A stretch of DNA of 64,000 bases from Mycobacterium gordonae (lineage in GTDB: Bacteria; Actinomycetota; Actinomycetes; Mycobacteriales; Mycobacteriaceae), in contig NZ_LQOY01000095.1 in the NCBI RefSeq assembly GCF_002101675.1, forward strand, positions 57,876 through 121,875, written 5' to 3'. Position 1 is the stretch's first letter. Each line of letters opens with the position of its first letter. Positions 1 through 9,512 of this stretch are shown here, piece by piece. The notes beneath the pieces are model-generated. The model had not been told where the DNA came from. It was given only the letters and a program-made list of their open reading frames with translations, and searched no databases. Position numbers and translations under genes: made by a program.

Positions 1-237
1 GCCCAACTTGATCCGCGACGTGACGGCGGCGTAAGCCGACATCAACGACCACGCCTCATGCGTGGCTTCGTCACTGGGCAACGGCACGGTGTGGAAGTGG
101 TCGTAGACCCACAACGAATCCCAGGCGCCGCCGTCGGCGTAGGTCGCCAGATCGCGCATCACCGCCCAGTGCCGCTCGGGTTCGATGCCGACGAGATCCA
201 TCCGCCAGCCCTGCGGGATGAAGAGACCGAAGCGCAT
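1..237 (-). CDS. LLM-class (luciferase-like) F420-dependent oxidoreductase, N-terminal part only
   Basis: The first 79 codons of a minus-strand gene are present; the rest lies beyond the left edge. The peptide begins MRFGLFIPQGWRMDL and continues with WDSLWVYDHFHTVP and TSRIKLG. This is the usual start of bacterial luciferase-like flavin/F420 monooxygenases: the first TIM-barrel strand, the DxLWVYDHF segment, then the strand leading to TxRIxLG. In mycobacteria such proteins mostly use coenzyme F420. The substrate cannot be told from this fragment. The ATG at 237-235 is the only sensible start. The gene lies downstream of fadB on the same strand, separated from it by the hairpin at 261-321, so it probably has its own promoter. 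Confidence 0.8.
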   Translation of the reverse strand, partial: MRFGLFIPQGWRMDLVGIEPERHWAVMRDLATYADGGAWDSLWVYDHFHTVPLPSDEATHEAWSLMSAYAAVTSRIKLG

Positions 238-260
238 AGCGGTGACTCTAGTAACCCCGC

Positions 261-321
261 GCGAAGAGACGCAAAAGCCCCCGAAAACACAAGTTTTCGG
301 GGGCTTTTGCGACTGCTCGGC
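261..321. terminator. Long hairpin after fadB, diverged member of the 60-nt intergenic hairpin family
   Basis: Positions 271-288 and 293-310 are perfect 18-bp inverted arms separated by the loop ACAA. The flanks (GCGAAGAGACGCA on the left, TGCGACTGCTCG on the right) nearly match the ends shared by the hairpins at 14888-14947 and 39685-39744. It lies between the fadB stop (327) and the start of the LLM gene (237), both on the minus strand, so it is well placed to end fadAB transcripts. The A/T runs are inside the stem; there is no long U-tract after it, as is usual in mycobacteria. Confidence 0.75.
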
Positions 322-326
322 AGAAC

Positions 327-2471
327 TTAGGTGAGCGAGTCCGGCGGCAGGAAGCGGTCGCCGTACTTCTCGGCCAGCTCACGGGCGCGGGCCACGAAGG
401 CCTCCTTGCCCCGGCCGAGCGGGCCCTCGTAACCGACGATGTACTGCGCGCTGCCACCGGTCCACGGCGGGAACCCGATGCCCATGATCGAGCCGATATT
501 CGCGTCGGCGGTGGTCATCAGCACGTTCTCGTCAAGACACTTCTGGGTTTCCAGCGCCTCGGCGAACAGCATCCGGTCAATCATGTCCTGCAGCGGCGGC
601 TGCGAGGTACCCGACTGGAACGTGTCCCGCAGGCCCGGCCACAACCCGGAACGCTTGCCCTCGGGGTACTCGTAGAAGCCGGCACCCTTCAGACGCCCGG
701 ACCGGCCGAGCTCAATCATCTTCTCCACCACGGCTTCTGCCGGGTGCGGCTCATACTTGCCGCCGGCGTCCTCGACACCCTTGCGGGTGGCGAGAGCGAT
801 CTTGTGCATCAGCTCCAGGTTGAGCTCGTCGGACAACTGCAGCGGCGGCGCCGGGTAGCCGGCCTGCGAACCGGCCTGCTCGATGCTGGCCGGCTCGACA
901 CCCTCACCCAGCATGGCCAGCGCCTCGTTGACGAAGGTGCCGATGACCCGGGAGGTGAAGAAGCCGCGGCTGTCGTTGACCACGATCGGGGTCTTGCCGA
1001 TGGCCAGCGTGTAGTCGAACACCCGGGCCAGCGCCTCGTCAGAAGTCTTCTCGCCCTTGATGATCTCCACCAGCGGCATCTTGTCGACCGGCGAGAAGAA
1101 GTGGATCCCGATGAAGTCCTCCTGCCGCTTGACGCCGGTCGCCAGACCGGTGATCGGCAGCGTCGAGGTGTTGGAACCCAGCAGTGCGTTGGGCTCGACG
1201 ATGTCCTCGATCTCCTGGAACACCTTGTGCTTGAGGTCTTGGCTCTCGAACACCGCCTCGATCACGAAGTCGACGCCCTTGAAGTCCGCCGGGTCGGCGG
1301 TCGGCGTGATGCGCGCCAGCAGGGCGTCGCTCTTCTCCTGCGTGGTGCGGCCCCGCTCCAGCGCCTTGGCTTCCAGCTTCTGGGAGTAGCCCTTGCCCTT
1401 TTCCGCGGCTTCGATGCTGACGTCCTTGAGCACTACGTCATAACCGGCCTTGGCCGAGACGTAGGCGATGCCGGCGCCCATCATGCCGGCCCCGAGCACA
1501 CCGATCTTGTTGATCTTGACCGGCTCGATGCCGTCCGGACGTGACTTGCCGGCATTGATGGCCTGCAGGTCGAAGAAGAACGCCTGGATCATGTTCTTCG
1601 AGACCTGGCCGGTGACCAACGTGGTGAAGTACCGGCTTTCGATGCGGCTCGCGGTGTCGAAGTCCACCTGTGCGCCCTCGACCGCGGCCGACAGGATCGC
1701 CTTCGGCGCGGGCATCGGCGCACCCTTGATCTGCTTGCGCAGCAACGCCGGGAACGACGGCAGGATCGACGCCAGCGACGGCGACGACGGAGTGCCGCCG
1801 GGCATCTTGTAACCCTTCTTGTCCCACGGCTGCTCATGGCTGTCCGGGTTGGCTTTGATCCATGCCTTAGCGGCCGGCACCAGTTCCTCGACCGTCGGCA
1901 ACAACTCGTCGATCAGGCCGAGTTCCTTGGCCTTGGCCGGCTTGAACCGGGTGCCCTGCGACAGGATGTTCACGAAGGCGTTCTGGATACCGAACATCCG
2001 CACGGTGCGGGTCACACCGCCGGCACCCGGCAGCAGACCCAGCGTTGCCTCGGGGAATCCGAACTGAGATCCCTTGACATCGGCCGCGATTCGATGGTGG
2101 CACGCCAGTGCGATTTCCAGGCCACCGCCCAGCGCCGCACCGTTCAGCGCCGCCACCACTGGCTTACCCAGGGTCTCGAGCGTGCGCAGCTGCTTCTTGA
2201 CGTTCTCGACCAGGTCAAATGCCTCACCGGCGTTCTCCGGCCCGATCTGGATCATGCCTTTGACGTCGCCGCCGGCGAAGAAGGTCTTCTTGCCACTGGT
2301 GATCACCACTCCGGTGATCGAATCCTTCTCGGCGACAAGACGATCCACGGCCTTGCCCATCGACTCGATGTAGGCCTCGTTCATCACGTTGGCCGACCCT
2401 GACGGGTCGTCCAGCGTCAGCGTGACGATTCCGTCGTCGTCCTTATCCCACTGAATGGTGTTGTCTGCCAT
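327..2471 (-). CDS. fadB: Fatty-acid oxidation multifunctional protein FadB (enoyl-CoA hydratase / 3-hydroxyacyl-CoA dehydrogenase)
   Basis: The 714-residue protein carries both hydration and NAD-dependent dehydrogenation of beta-oxidation and should act with FadA in a trifunctional complex. The N-terminal third is a crotonase fold, with the oxyanion-hole segments FFAGGDVKGM and NGAALGGGLEIALACHH. A Rossmann domain follows (IGVLGAGMMGAGIAYVSAKAG near residue 330, then SNTSTLPIT and GIHFFSPVDKMPLVEI), and then the duplicated C-terminal helical domain ending near IMGIGFPPWTGG. ATG 2471 (MADNTIQW) is chosen because it lies 4 nt after the fadA stop and removes a poorly conserved 11-residue extension. 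Order and orientation with fadA and dapC match the M. tuberculosis Rv0858c-Rv0860 locus. The hairpin at 261-321 ends the operon. Confidence 0.95.
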   Translation of the reverse strand: MADNTIQWDKDDDGIVTLTLDDPSGSANVMNEAYIESMGKAVDRLVAEKDSITGVVITSGKKTFFAGGDVKGMIQIGPENAGEAFDLVENVKKQLRTLETLGKPVVAALNGAALGGGLEIALACHHRIAADVKGSQFGFPEATLGLLPGAGGVTRTVRMFGIQNAFVNILSQGTRFKPAKAKELGLIDELLPTVEELVPAAKAWIKANPDSHEQPWDKKGYKMPGGTPSSPSLASILPSFPALLRKQIKGAPMPAPKAILSAAVEGAQVDFDTASRIESRYFTTLVTGQVSKNMIQAFFFDLQAINAGKSRPDGIEPVKINKIGVLGAGMMGAGIAYVSAKAGYDVVLKDVSIEAAEKGKGYSQKLEAKALERGRTTQEKSDALLARITPTADPADFKGVDFVIEAVFESQDLKHKVFQEIEDIVEPNALLGSNTSTLPITGLATGVKRQEDFIGIHFFSPVDKMPLVEIIKGEKTSDEALARVFDYTLAIGKTPIVVNDSRGFFTSRVIGTFVNEALAMLGEGVEPASIEQAGSQAGYPAPPLQLSDELNLELMHKIALATRKGVEDAGGKYEPHPAEAVVEKMIELGRSGRLKGAGFYEYPEGKRSGLWPGLRDTFQSGTSQPPLQDMIDRMLFAEALETQKCLDENVLMTTADANIGSIMGIGFPPWTGGSAQYIVGYEGPLGRGKEAFVARARELAEKYGDRFLPPDSLT

Positions 2472-2475
2472 GAAC

Positions 2476-3687
<1,212 letters not shown>

Positions 3688-3770
3688 GTCGGTTTCCTGT
3701 TCCAAAAAGGGAGGGTTTGGATCCGTCTTAAAGAGTAGGTCCAGTAGAGGAACACTAACAGGGGCCTCGG

Positions 3771-3786
3771 CCAACCTGTTGGTTGG
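3771..3786. promoter_or_regulatory. Inverted repeat CCAACC-TGTT-GGTTGG upstream of fadA
   Basis: Two perfect 6-bp arms with a 4-bp spacer sit 84 bp upstream of the fadA start, in the fadA/dapC divergent region. The arm sequence recurs in the larger palindrome at 62660-62691 (AACCAACCTA / TAGGTTGGTT). It is a plausible repressor-binding site for fatty-acid genes; this is inference from symmetry and position. Confidence 0.4.
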
Positions 3787-3828
3787 GAGGGAGTTCGCTG
3801 GTCAGGCGTCCTCCTACCACTCGCGAGT

Positions 3829-3882
3829 GTGAAGCTGGTCGCACGCTCGGCGTCGGACGTGAAGCTGGTCGCACGCTCGGCG
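3829..3882. repeat. Two tandem 30-bp repeats before dapC
   Basis: A 24-bp core beginning GTGAAGCTGGTCGCACGCTC occurs at 3829-3852 and again at 3859-3882, each followed by a different 6-bp linker. Together they form a perfect 30-bp period just upstream of the dapC start. An open frame across it encodes a repeated KLVARSA peptide but has no coding support. It is likely an extragenic repeat in the dapC leader. Confidence 0.75.
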
Positions 3883-3910
3883 ACCGAGAAGCGTCCTAAG
3901 CTCGACCACC

Positions 3911-5083
3911 ATGACGGTCACGCGGCTGCAGCCCTACGCGACCACGGTGTTCGCCGAGATGTCGGCACTGGCCGCGCGGATCGGCGCGGTGAACCTGGGC
4001 CAGGGCTTTCCCGACGAGGACGGGCCCCCGGAAATGCTCAAGGCCGCACAGGACGCCATCGCCGCGGGCGTCAACCAGTACCCGCCCGGGCTGGGCACTG
4101 AACCGCTGCGACAGGCCATCGCCGCTCAGCGCCGCAGACATTTCGGCATCGACTACGACCCTGACACCGAGGTGCTGGTCACGGTCGGCGCCACCGAGGC
4201 CATCGCGGGCGCGGTGCTGGGCCTGGTAGAGCCCGGCTCGGAGGTGCTGCTGGTCGAGCCGTTCTACGACTCCTACTCACCCGTGGTGGCGATGGCCGGC
4301 GCACACCGGGTCGCCGTGCCCCTGGTTGCCCAGGGTCGCGGTTTCGCCCTCGACACCGACGCGCTGCGACGCGCGGTCACCCCCCGGACCAGAGCCCTGA
4401 TCGTCAACTCACCCCACAACCCCACCGGCGCGGTCCTGAACCACCGGGAGCTGCAGGCCATCGCCGAGCTCGCGGTGACCGCCGACCTGCTGGTCATCAC
4501 CGACGAGGTCTACGAGCACCTGGCGTATGACGATCGCACCCACATCCCGCTCGCCGGGTTCGACGGCATGGCGCAACGCACCGTCACCATCTCCAGCGCG
4601 GCGAAGATGTTCAACTGCACCGGCTGGAAGATCGGCTGGGCATGCGGCCCCGCGCACCTGATCGCGGGTGTGCGCGCGGCCAAGCAATACCTCAGCTACG
4701 TAGGCGGGGCGCCGTTTCAGCCGGCGGTGGCTCTGGCGCTCGAGACCCAGGACCACTGGGTGGCGACCCTGCGCCGTTCGCTGCAGGCCCGGCGAGACCG
4801 GCTGGCCGCGGGGCTGGCCGATATCGGCTTCGGCGTCCACGACAGCTACGGCACCTACTTCCTGTGCGCCGACCCGCGTCCGCTGGGCTACGACGACAGC
4901 GCGGCGTTCTGCGCGGCGCTACCGGAGAAGGTCGGCGTGGCCGCCATCCCGATGTCGGCCTTCTGCGACCCGGCCGCCAGGCATGCCGAGGTGTGGAATC
5001 ACTTGGTGCGCTTCACGTTCTGCAAACGAGAGGACACCCTCGACGAGGCGATCAGCCGGCTCGCGGCGTTGCGTGCAGGCTAG
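3911..5083 (+). CDS. dapC: PLP-dependent aminotransferase, DapC-like (N-succinyldiaminopimelate aminotransferase in M. tuberculosis annotation)
   Basis: This is a 390-residue fold-type I class I/II aminotransferase. The PLP-binding lysine lies in SSAAKMFNCTGWKIGW; NSPHNPTGAVL and ITDEVYEHLAYD supply the ring-stacking and Asp contacts, and VRFTFCKREDTL holds the C-terminal Arg. Next to fadA it corresponds to M. tuberculosis Rv0858c, which is annotated as the lysine-pathway DapC. The same subfamily contains kynurenine and methionine aminotransferases, so the substrate is not proven by sequence. The start ATG 3911 follows the tandem repeats at 3829-3882. Its 3' end overlaps the convergent SRPBCC gene by 4 bp. 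Confidence 0.85.
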   Translation: MTVTRLQPYATTVFAEMSALAARIGAVNLGQGFPDEDGPPEMLKAAQDAIAAGVNQYPPGLGTEPLRQAIAAQRRRHFGIDYDPDTEVLVTVGATEAIAGAVLGLVEPGSEVLLVEPFYDSYSPVVAMAGAHRVAVPLVAQGRGFALDTDALRRAVTPRTRALIVNSPHNPTGAVLNHRELQAIAELAVTADLLVITDEVYEHLAYDDRTHIPLAGFDGMAQRTVTISSAAKMFNCTGWKIGWACGPAHLIAGVRAAKQYLSYVGGAPFQPAVALALETQDHWVATLRRSLQARRDRLAAGLADIGFGVHDSYGTYFLCADPRPLGYDDSAAFCAALPEKVGVAAIPMSAFCDPAARHAEVWNHLVRFTFCKREDTLDEAISRLAALRAG

Positions 5084-5514
5084 CTGCCCATCACCCGGCG
5101 TCGCAGTCCCTCGGTCGCCGCGTCGAGAATCTTCTTGCGGGCCCGGTTGACCAGGAATTCAGGCAACGGCGCCGAGGGTTCGACGGTGATGGTGAATCGC
5201 ACCCTCGTCTTGTCGTCGCCCTCGCGGCTCAAGTTGTATTCACCGTGCTGACCATGTTGCTGTTTGGTCTTCTTGGCGTCCCACACCACCCAGTCAGGGC
5301 CCCAGTGGTATTCGAGCAATTCGCGGTCCTGGATGCCGACCACCTTGATGGCGACCTTCACATAGCGCGGGCGGCCGTCGGGCCAGGTTTCAACCACCTC
5401 GGCCCGCTTGTGCACGGACGACCATGACGGCACCGCCTGCATGTCGGCAAGCGCGTCGATGATGACGTCCGGTGGGGCGTCGATAACGACTTCACTCGAT
5501 GCTTGGATGGCCAT
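5080..5514 (-). CDS. SRPBCC (START-like) family protein, Rv0857-type
   Basis: A 144-residue single-domain protein of the polyketide cyclase/START superfamily, which forms a helix-grip pocket for hydrophobic ligands. It begins MAIQASSEVVIDAPPDVIID, the typical opening strand, has LADMQAVPSW, and ends with the long C-terminal helix. Three paralogues of this family (here, 5553-6008 and 7260-7703) flank the racemase gene, as in M. tuberculosis Rv0854/0856/0857. The ligand is unknown; a lipid or acyl-CoA carrier role is an inference from the neighbours. ATG 5514 aligns with the starts of its paralogues. Confidence 0.85.
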   Translation of the reverse strand: MAIQASSEVVIDAPPDVIIDALADMQAVPSWSSVHKRAEVVETWPDGRPRYVKVAIKVVGIQDRELLEYHWGPDWVVWDAKKTKQQHGQHGEYNLSREGDDKTRVRFTITVEPSAPLPEFLVNRARKKILDAATEGLRRRVMGS

Positions 5515-5552
5515 TGTCGTTCAAACTAGCAATCATTGACCGGCTGCAAACG

Positions 5553-6008
5553 TCACTTCTCGTCCGGATCAGAATTGTCGCCCATGACGCGCTGCTGCAA
5601 GCCTTTGGCCGCGGCGTCGAGAATCTGCTCACTCGCCCGCCGGACGATGAACCCCGGGATCGGGCCCGACGGTTCGACGGTGACGTCGAACCGCACCCGT
5701 GTCTTGTCCAGACCCTCAGGCGTGAGGTTGTATTCGACGTGTTGACCGTGCTGCTGGAACGTCTTGTCCGCATCCCAACACACCCAGTCCGGACCCCAGT
5801 GGTATTCGAGAATCTCTTTGTCCACCAGGCCCAGAATCTTGACAGTCGCCCGCACGTGGTGTGGTCGGCCGTCGGGGTAATAGTCGATCACTTCAACGCT
5901 TTTATGCAGGGGTGACCAAGACGTCAGAATGCTGACGTCTGCCAGCGCCTCCATGACCACATCCTGGGGCGCATCAATGATGAATTCTCGCGATGCTTTT
6001 ACGGCCAC
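5553..6008 (-). CDS. SRPBCC (START-like) family protein, Rv0856-type
   Basis: A 151-residue paralogue of the proteins at 5080 and 7260 (VAVKASREFIIDAPQDV near the start, YHWGPDWVCWDADKT in the middle). GTG 6008 is preferred over the ATG at 6053 because it aligns with the starts of both paralogues. It is not preceded by a strong ribosome-binding site, so the start is moderately certain. An exact 22-bp palindrome (5919-5940) lies inside the gene about 70 bp after the start. It lies between the first SRPBCC gene and the racemase on the same strand, probably in one transcript. Confidence 0.82.
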   Translation of the reverse strand: MAVKASREFIIDAPQDVVMEALADVSILTSWSPLHKSVEVIDYYPDGRPHHVRATVKILGLVDKEILEYHWGPDWVCWDADKTFQQHGQHVEYNLTPEGLDKTRVRFDVTVEPSGPIPGFIVRRASEQILDAAAKGLQQRVMGDNSDPDEK

Positions 6009-6065
6009 CGAGTTCAAGCTAGCAACGCTGTCGACAGCCCGGATGCGGTTCACGCAAATACCTTG

Positions 6066-7253
6066 TTACCAGCCTATTTCCGCGAGCGCCGTGGTCCGCG
6101 CCGGAGGCGGACCCACCGGTGGCGCCGGTGTGCGGGAGAACCGCGGCGCCGGCGCGGCCTGCTCGGCGCCGTGCGCGGTGATGATGGTCGACCTTCCGGT
6201 CAGGTGGGCGTCGCGGGCGGCGTCGGCCCAGGTGAGCACCGGCGTGACGCAGGCGTCGGTACCGGCGAACACCTCGGTCCACTCGTCGCGGGTGCGGCTG
6301 GCGAACTTCTGCGTGAACAACTCACGCATCCGTGGGAAGGAGGCGGCATCGAGCTGGGCGGGTACCTCGTCGGCCGACAGACCGAGCCCGGCCAGCAGCG
6401 CCGCGAAGAACTGCGGCTCGATGGCGCCGACGGCCATGTACTTGCCGTCGGAGGTCTCATAACAACCGTAGAACGGCGCGCCGCCGTCGAGCAGGAACGA
6501 TTCGCGCTCGTCGCGCAGCGCGCCGGTCGACTTCATCGTCCACATCATCTGGGCGAGCACGCTGACCCCGTCGACCATCGCCGCATCGATCACCTGACCC
6601 AGGCCCGAGCGCTCGCGCTCGTACAGCGCCGCCACGATGCCCAGCAGCACCAGCATCGAACCGCCACCGAAGTCGGCGACCAGGTTCAGCGGCGGCATCG
6701 GCGGCCGGTCGCGGTAACCCAGCGCCGACATCGCCCCGGTCTGGGACAGGTAATTGATGTCGTGACCCGCCGTCGACGCCAGCGGCCCGTCCTGGCCCCA
6801 CCCGGTAATCCGGGCGTAGATCATGCGCGGGTTGACGGCCGCGCACGCCTCGGGACCAATACCGAGGCGCTCGCAGGTACCCGGCCGGAAGCAGTCCAGC
6901 AGCACGTCGGCCCGGGCCGCCAAGTCGAGCAGCACGCCGGGCTGTGTCTTGACGTCGAGGTCGACGATGCGCTTGCCCCGGTGCAGCAGGTCTCGGTCTT
7001 CGGCGGGCATCTGCAGACCCACCCTTCTGTGGTGACCCGCTTCACCCGGCTTCTGGCTGTTGCGGCGCCCCGCTTCGCCCGGCTGCGCCGGGCTCGCGAC
7101 CGCCGCGGCCGCACTTGGGATCGCTACGCCGGGCCGGCGCACCCTGACGACGTCGGCGCCCAGATCGGCGAGCACCATGCCGGCGTGCGGCCCGGGGCCG
7201 ATGCCGCCGAGTTCGATGACCTTGACCCCGGCCAATGGCCCCCCGCCATCCAC
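6066..7253 (-). CDS. far: CaiB/BaiF family CoA-transferase / alpha-methylacyl-CoA racemase (Far-like)
   Basis: This 395-residue class III CoA-transferase-fold enzyme corresponds by position and sequence to M. tuberculosis Rv0855 (far). The racemase branch inverts 2-methyl stereocentres of branched acyl-CoAs before beta-oxidation. Catalytic-type residues are present: His in TAGHDINYL and Asp in LVADFGGGS. Residues about 43-82, between RVRRPG and RGKRIVDLDVK, are an Ala/Pro/Gly-rich stretch with a repeated PGEAG. The family normally has only a short loop there, so the gene appears to carry an insertion of roughly 100 bp (see findings). Reading frame and catalytic parts are intact. Confidence 0.88.
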   Translation of the reverse strand: MDGGGPLAGVKVIELGGIGPGPHAGMVLADLGADVVRVRRPGVAIPSAAAAVASPAQPGEAGRRNSQKPGEAGHHRRVGLQMPAEDRDLLHRGKRIVDLDVKTQPGVLLDLAARADVLLDCFRPGTCERLGIGPEACAAVNPRMIYARITGWGQDGPLASTAGHDINYLSQTGAMSALGYRDRPPMPPLNLVADFGGGSMLVLLGIVAALYERERSGLGQVIDAAMVDGVSVLAQMMWTMKSTGALRDERESFLLDGGAPFYGCYETSDGKYMAVGAIEPQFFAALLAGLGLSADEVPAQLDAASFPRMRELFTQKFASRTRDEWTEVFAGTDACVTPVLTWADAARDAHLTGRSTIITAHGAEQAAPAPRFSRTPAPPVGPPPARTTALAEIGW

Positions 7254-7259
7254 TGCCGG

Positions 7260-7703
7260 CTACTTCCCCTTCTTCACCTTCAGCACGCGCTCGCGCAGAT
7301 CCTTCGTCGCGGAGTCGATCGTTCCCTTGACGGCCCGCTTGAGCACGAAGCCCGGCAGCGGCACATTCGGGTCGGCGAGGAGGTCGAACTTGACCAGGGT
7401 GGAGTCGCCCTTGGGAACGAGCACATATTTGCCGTCCTGGGCCTTCTGCTGGGCTGAGCTCACCAGCTCCCAGCTCACCTGGTTGTCGCCCCAGGTGTAA
7501 GCCACCACTTGTTCGTCGGTGATCCCGGCGACTTTGACTTTCATCTTGACCTTGCTGGGCCGCCCGTCGGCGCCCGTCTCGAGTACTTCAGCGCTCTGGT
7601 GCGGCTCCGACCACTCGGGCATCGCCTCAAAATCGGCGATGACATCCAGGATCTCCTCGGGACTGGCTTCGATGACGATCTCGCGGGATTCTTTGATTGC
7701 CAT
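7260..7703 (-). CDS. SRPBCC (START-like) family protein, Rv0854-type
   Basis: A 147-residue member of the polyketide cyclase/START superfamily, third paralogue of the block. It starts MAIKESREIVIEASPEEIL, has TWGDNQVSWELV, and ends in a Lys-rich tail (VLKVKKGK). ATG 7703 is chosen because it aligns with the paralogues. The gene is divergent from pdc and lies 6 bp upstream of far on the same strand, so it probably heads a transcript running through far and the other two SRPBCC genes. The ligand is unknown; a role in handling fatty acyl-CoAs is inferred from context. Confidence 0.85.
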   Translation of the reverse strand: MAIKESREIVIEASPEEILDVIADFEAMPEWSEPHQSAEVLETGADGRPSKVKMKVKVAGITDEQVVAYTWGDNQVSWELVSSAQQKAQDGKYVLVPKGDSTLVKFDLLADPNVPLPGFVLKRAVKGTIDSATKDLRERVLKVKKGK

Positions 7704-7769
7704 GGCCCGCACGATATCGCGGGCAGCGCCCCGCGGGAATAGGGTTTTTCTAGGCGTACCGTCGTCTCC

Positions 7770-9437
7770 GTGACTGATCCCGCTTACACCGTCGGTGATT
7801 ATCTTCTCGACCGCCTTGCCGAACTGGGCATTTCGGAGGTCTTCGGCGTTCCGGGCGACTACAACTTGGCCTTCCTCGATCACATCGTGGCCCACCCCAA
7901 GCTGCGCTGGGTGGGCAACGCCAACGAGCTCAACGCCGGCTACGCCGCTGACGGCTATGGGCGGCTTCGCGGAATGTCGGCTGTGGTAACGACTTTCGGT
8001 GTGGGGGAGCTATCGCTCGCCAATGCCATCGCGGGTAGCTACGCCGAACACGTGCCCGTCGTGCACATCGTCGGCGGGCCGTCGAAAGACGCGCAGGCCA
8101 CGCGCCGCGCCCTGCACCACTCGCTGGGCGACGGTGACTTCGAGCATTTTTTTCGGATCAGCCGCGAAATCACGTGCGCGCAAACCAATCTGATGCCGGC
8201 GACGGCCTGCCGGGAGATCGACCGGGTGTTGTGCGAGGTCCGAGAACAAAAGCGTCCCGGCTACATCCTGATGTCCACCGATGTGGCGCGCTTCCCCACC
8301 GAACCCCCGGCCAACCCGCTGCCGAGCAACTGCGCGGGCACCAGCCCCCGCGCGCTGGCCATGTTCACCGAAGCCGCCGCCAAGCTGATCGCAGACCACC
8401 AGCTGACCGTGCTCGCTGACCTGTTGGTGCACCGCCTGCGAGCGGTCGACGAGCTCCAATCTCTGCTCGACGCAGACGTGGTGCCGCATGCCACGCTGAT
8501 GTGGGGTAAGAGCCTGCTCGACGAGAGCTCCCCCAACTTCATGGGCATCTACGCGGGAACGGCCAGCACCGAGCGCGTCCGCACGGCCATCGAGCAGGCG
8601 CCCGTGCTGGTGACCGCGGGTGTGGTGTTCACCGACATGGTCAGCGGCTTCTTCAGCCAGCGGATCGACCCGTCGCGCACCATCGACATCGGCCAATACC
8701 AGAGCAACGTGGCCGACGAGGTGTTCGCGCCACTGGAGATGAGTGCCGCGCTCAGCGCGTTGACGGCGATCCTCACCGAACGCGGAGTCAAGTCGCCGCC
8801 CGTCCCGGCACCGGCTGCCCCGCCACCGGTGCCTACGCCCCCGCGCGACGAGCCGCTCACCCAATCGATGGTGTGGGACCGGCTGTGCGCGGCATTGACT
8901 CCCGGGAACGTAGTGCTGGCAGATCAAGGTACGTCGTTCTATGGAATGGCCGACCACGTACTCCCGCAGGGAGTCACCTTTATCGGCCAACCGCTCTGGG
9001 GCTCAATCGGTTACACGTTGCCCGCGGCCTTCGGCGCGGCGGTGGCACATCCCGAGCGCAGGACGGTGCTGCTGATCGGCGACGGGGCGGCGCAGTTGAC
9101 CGTTCAGGAACTGGGCTCCTTCTCCCGCGAAGGACTCTCGCCCGTCATCGTGGTGGTCAACAACGACGGTTACACCGTCGAACGCGCGATCCACGGGGAG
9201 ACCGCCCCCTACAACGACATTGTCGGCTGGAATTGGACGCAGGTCCCCGGCACACTCGGGGTGGCCAACCACCTCGTCTTTCGTGCGCAAAGCTACGGCG
9301 AACTCGACGACGCACTCACCGCGGCCGCCGAGCACAAGGACCGCATGGTGTTCGTCGAGGTGGTGTTGCCGCGGCTCGAAATCCCGCCGCTGCTAGCGCA
9401 ATTGGTGGGAAACATGCACCCGCCGGGACGCCGCTGA
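7770..9437 (+). CDS. pdc: Thiamine-diphosphate-dependent 2-keto acid decarboxylase (indole-3-pyruvate/pyruvate decarboxylase type)
   Basis: The 555-residue protein has the three-domain ThDP architecture. The N-terminal pyrimidine-binding domain has the catalytic Glu in NANELNAGYAADGYGR, a central domain follows, and the C-terminal domain has the Mg/ThDP motif GDGAAQ...VVVNNDGYTVE. The histidine pair of decarboxylases (ALHHSLG) is present, which separates it from acetolactate synthases. It corresponds to M. tuberculosis Rv0853c, annotated pdc, where branched and aromatic keto acids are substrates. The start is GTG 7770; no ATG lies nearby in frame. The gene is divergent from the SRPBCC gene at 7703, and M. 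tuberculosis synteny stops after it. Confidence 0.9.
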   Translation: MTDPAYTVGDYLLDRLAELGISEVFGVPGDYNLAFLDHIVAHPKLRWVGNANELNAGYAADGYGRLRGMSAVVTTFGVGELSLANAIAGSYAEHVPVVHIVGGPSKDAQATRRALHHSLGDGDFEHFFRISREITCAQTNLMPATACREIDRVLCEVREQKRPGYILMSTDVARFPTEPPANPLPSNCAGTSPRALAMFTEAAAKLIADHQLTVLADLLVHRLRAVDELQSLLDADVVPHATLMWGKSLLDESSPNFMGIYAGTASTERVRTAIEQAPVLVTAGVVFTDMVSGFFSQRIDPSRTIDIGQYQSNVADEVFAPLEMSAALSALTAILTERGVKSPPVPAPAAPPPVPTPPRDEPLTQSMVWDRLCAALTPGNVVLADQGTSFYGMADHVLPQGVTFIGQPLWGSIGYTLPAAFGAAVAHPERRTVLLIGDGAAQLTVQELGSFSREGLSPVIVVVNNDGYTVERAIHGETAPYNDIVGWNWTQVPGTLGVANHLVFRAQSYGELDDALTAAAEHKDRMVFVEVVLPRLEIPPLLAQLVGNMHPPGRR

Positions 9438-9512
9438 ACCGCGGCGCAGCTCACACATCGGCGGTGCGCCTTCGATCTGCTCGAAGATCTTCGAGACCCG
9501 CGGGGCGAGGAT

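Noticed and set aside
744..1544. Long plus-strand open frame opposite fadB
   Set aside because: It lies entirely antisense to a clear two-domain FadB and is rich in Arg, Asp and Gly without motifs, as expected for the complement of high-GC coding DNA.
5101..5830. GAGAAT and ATTCT strings inside the SRPBCC genes
   Set aside because: They lie within conserved coding sequence, lack the second arm at the right spacing and are not near promoters, so they are not counted as regulon sites.
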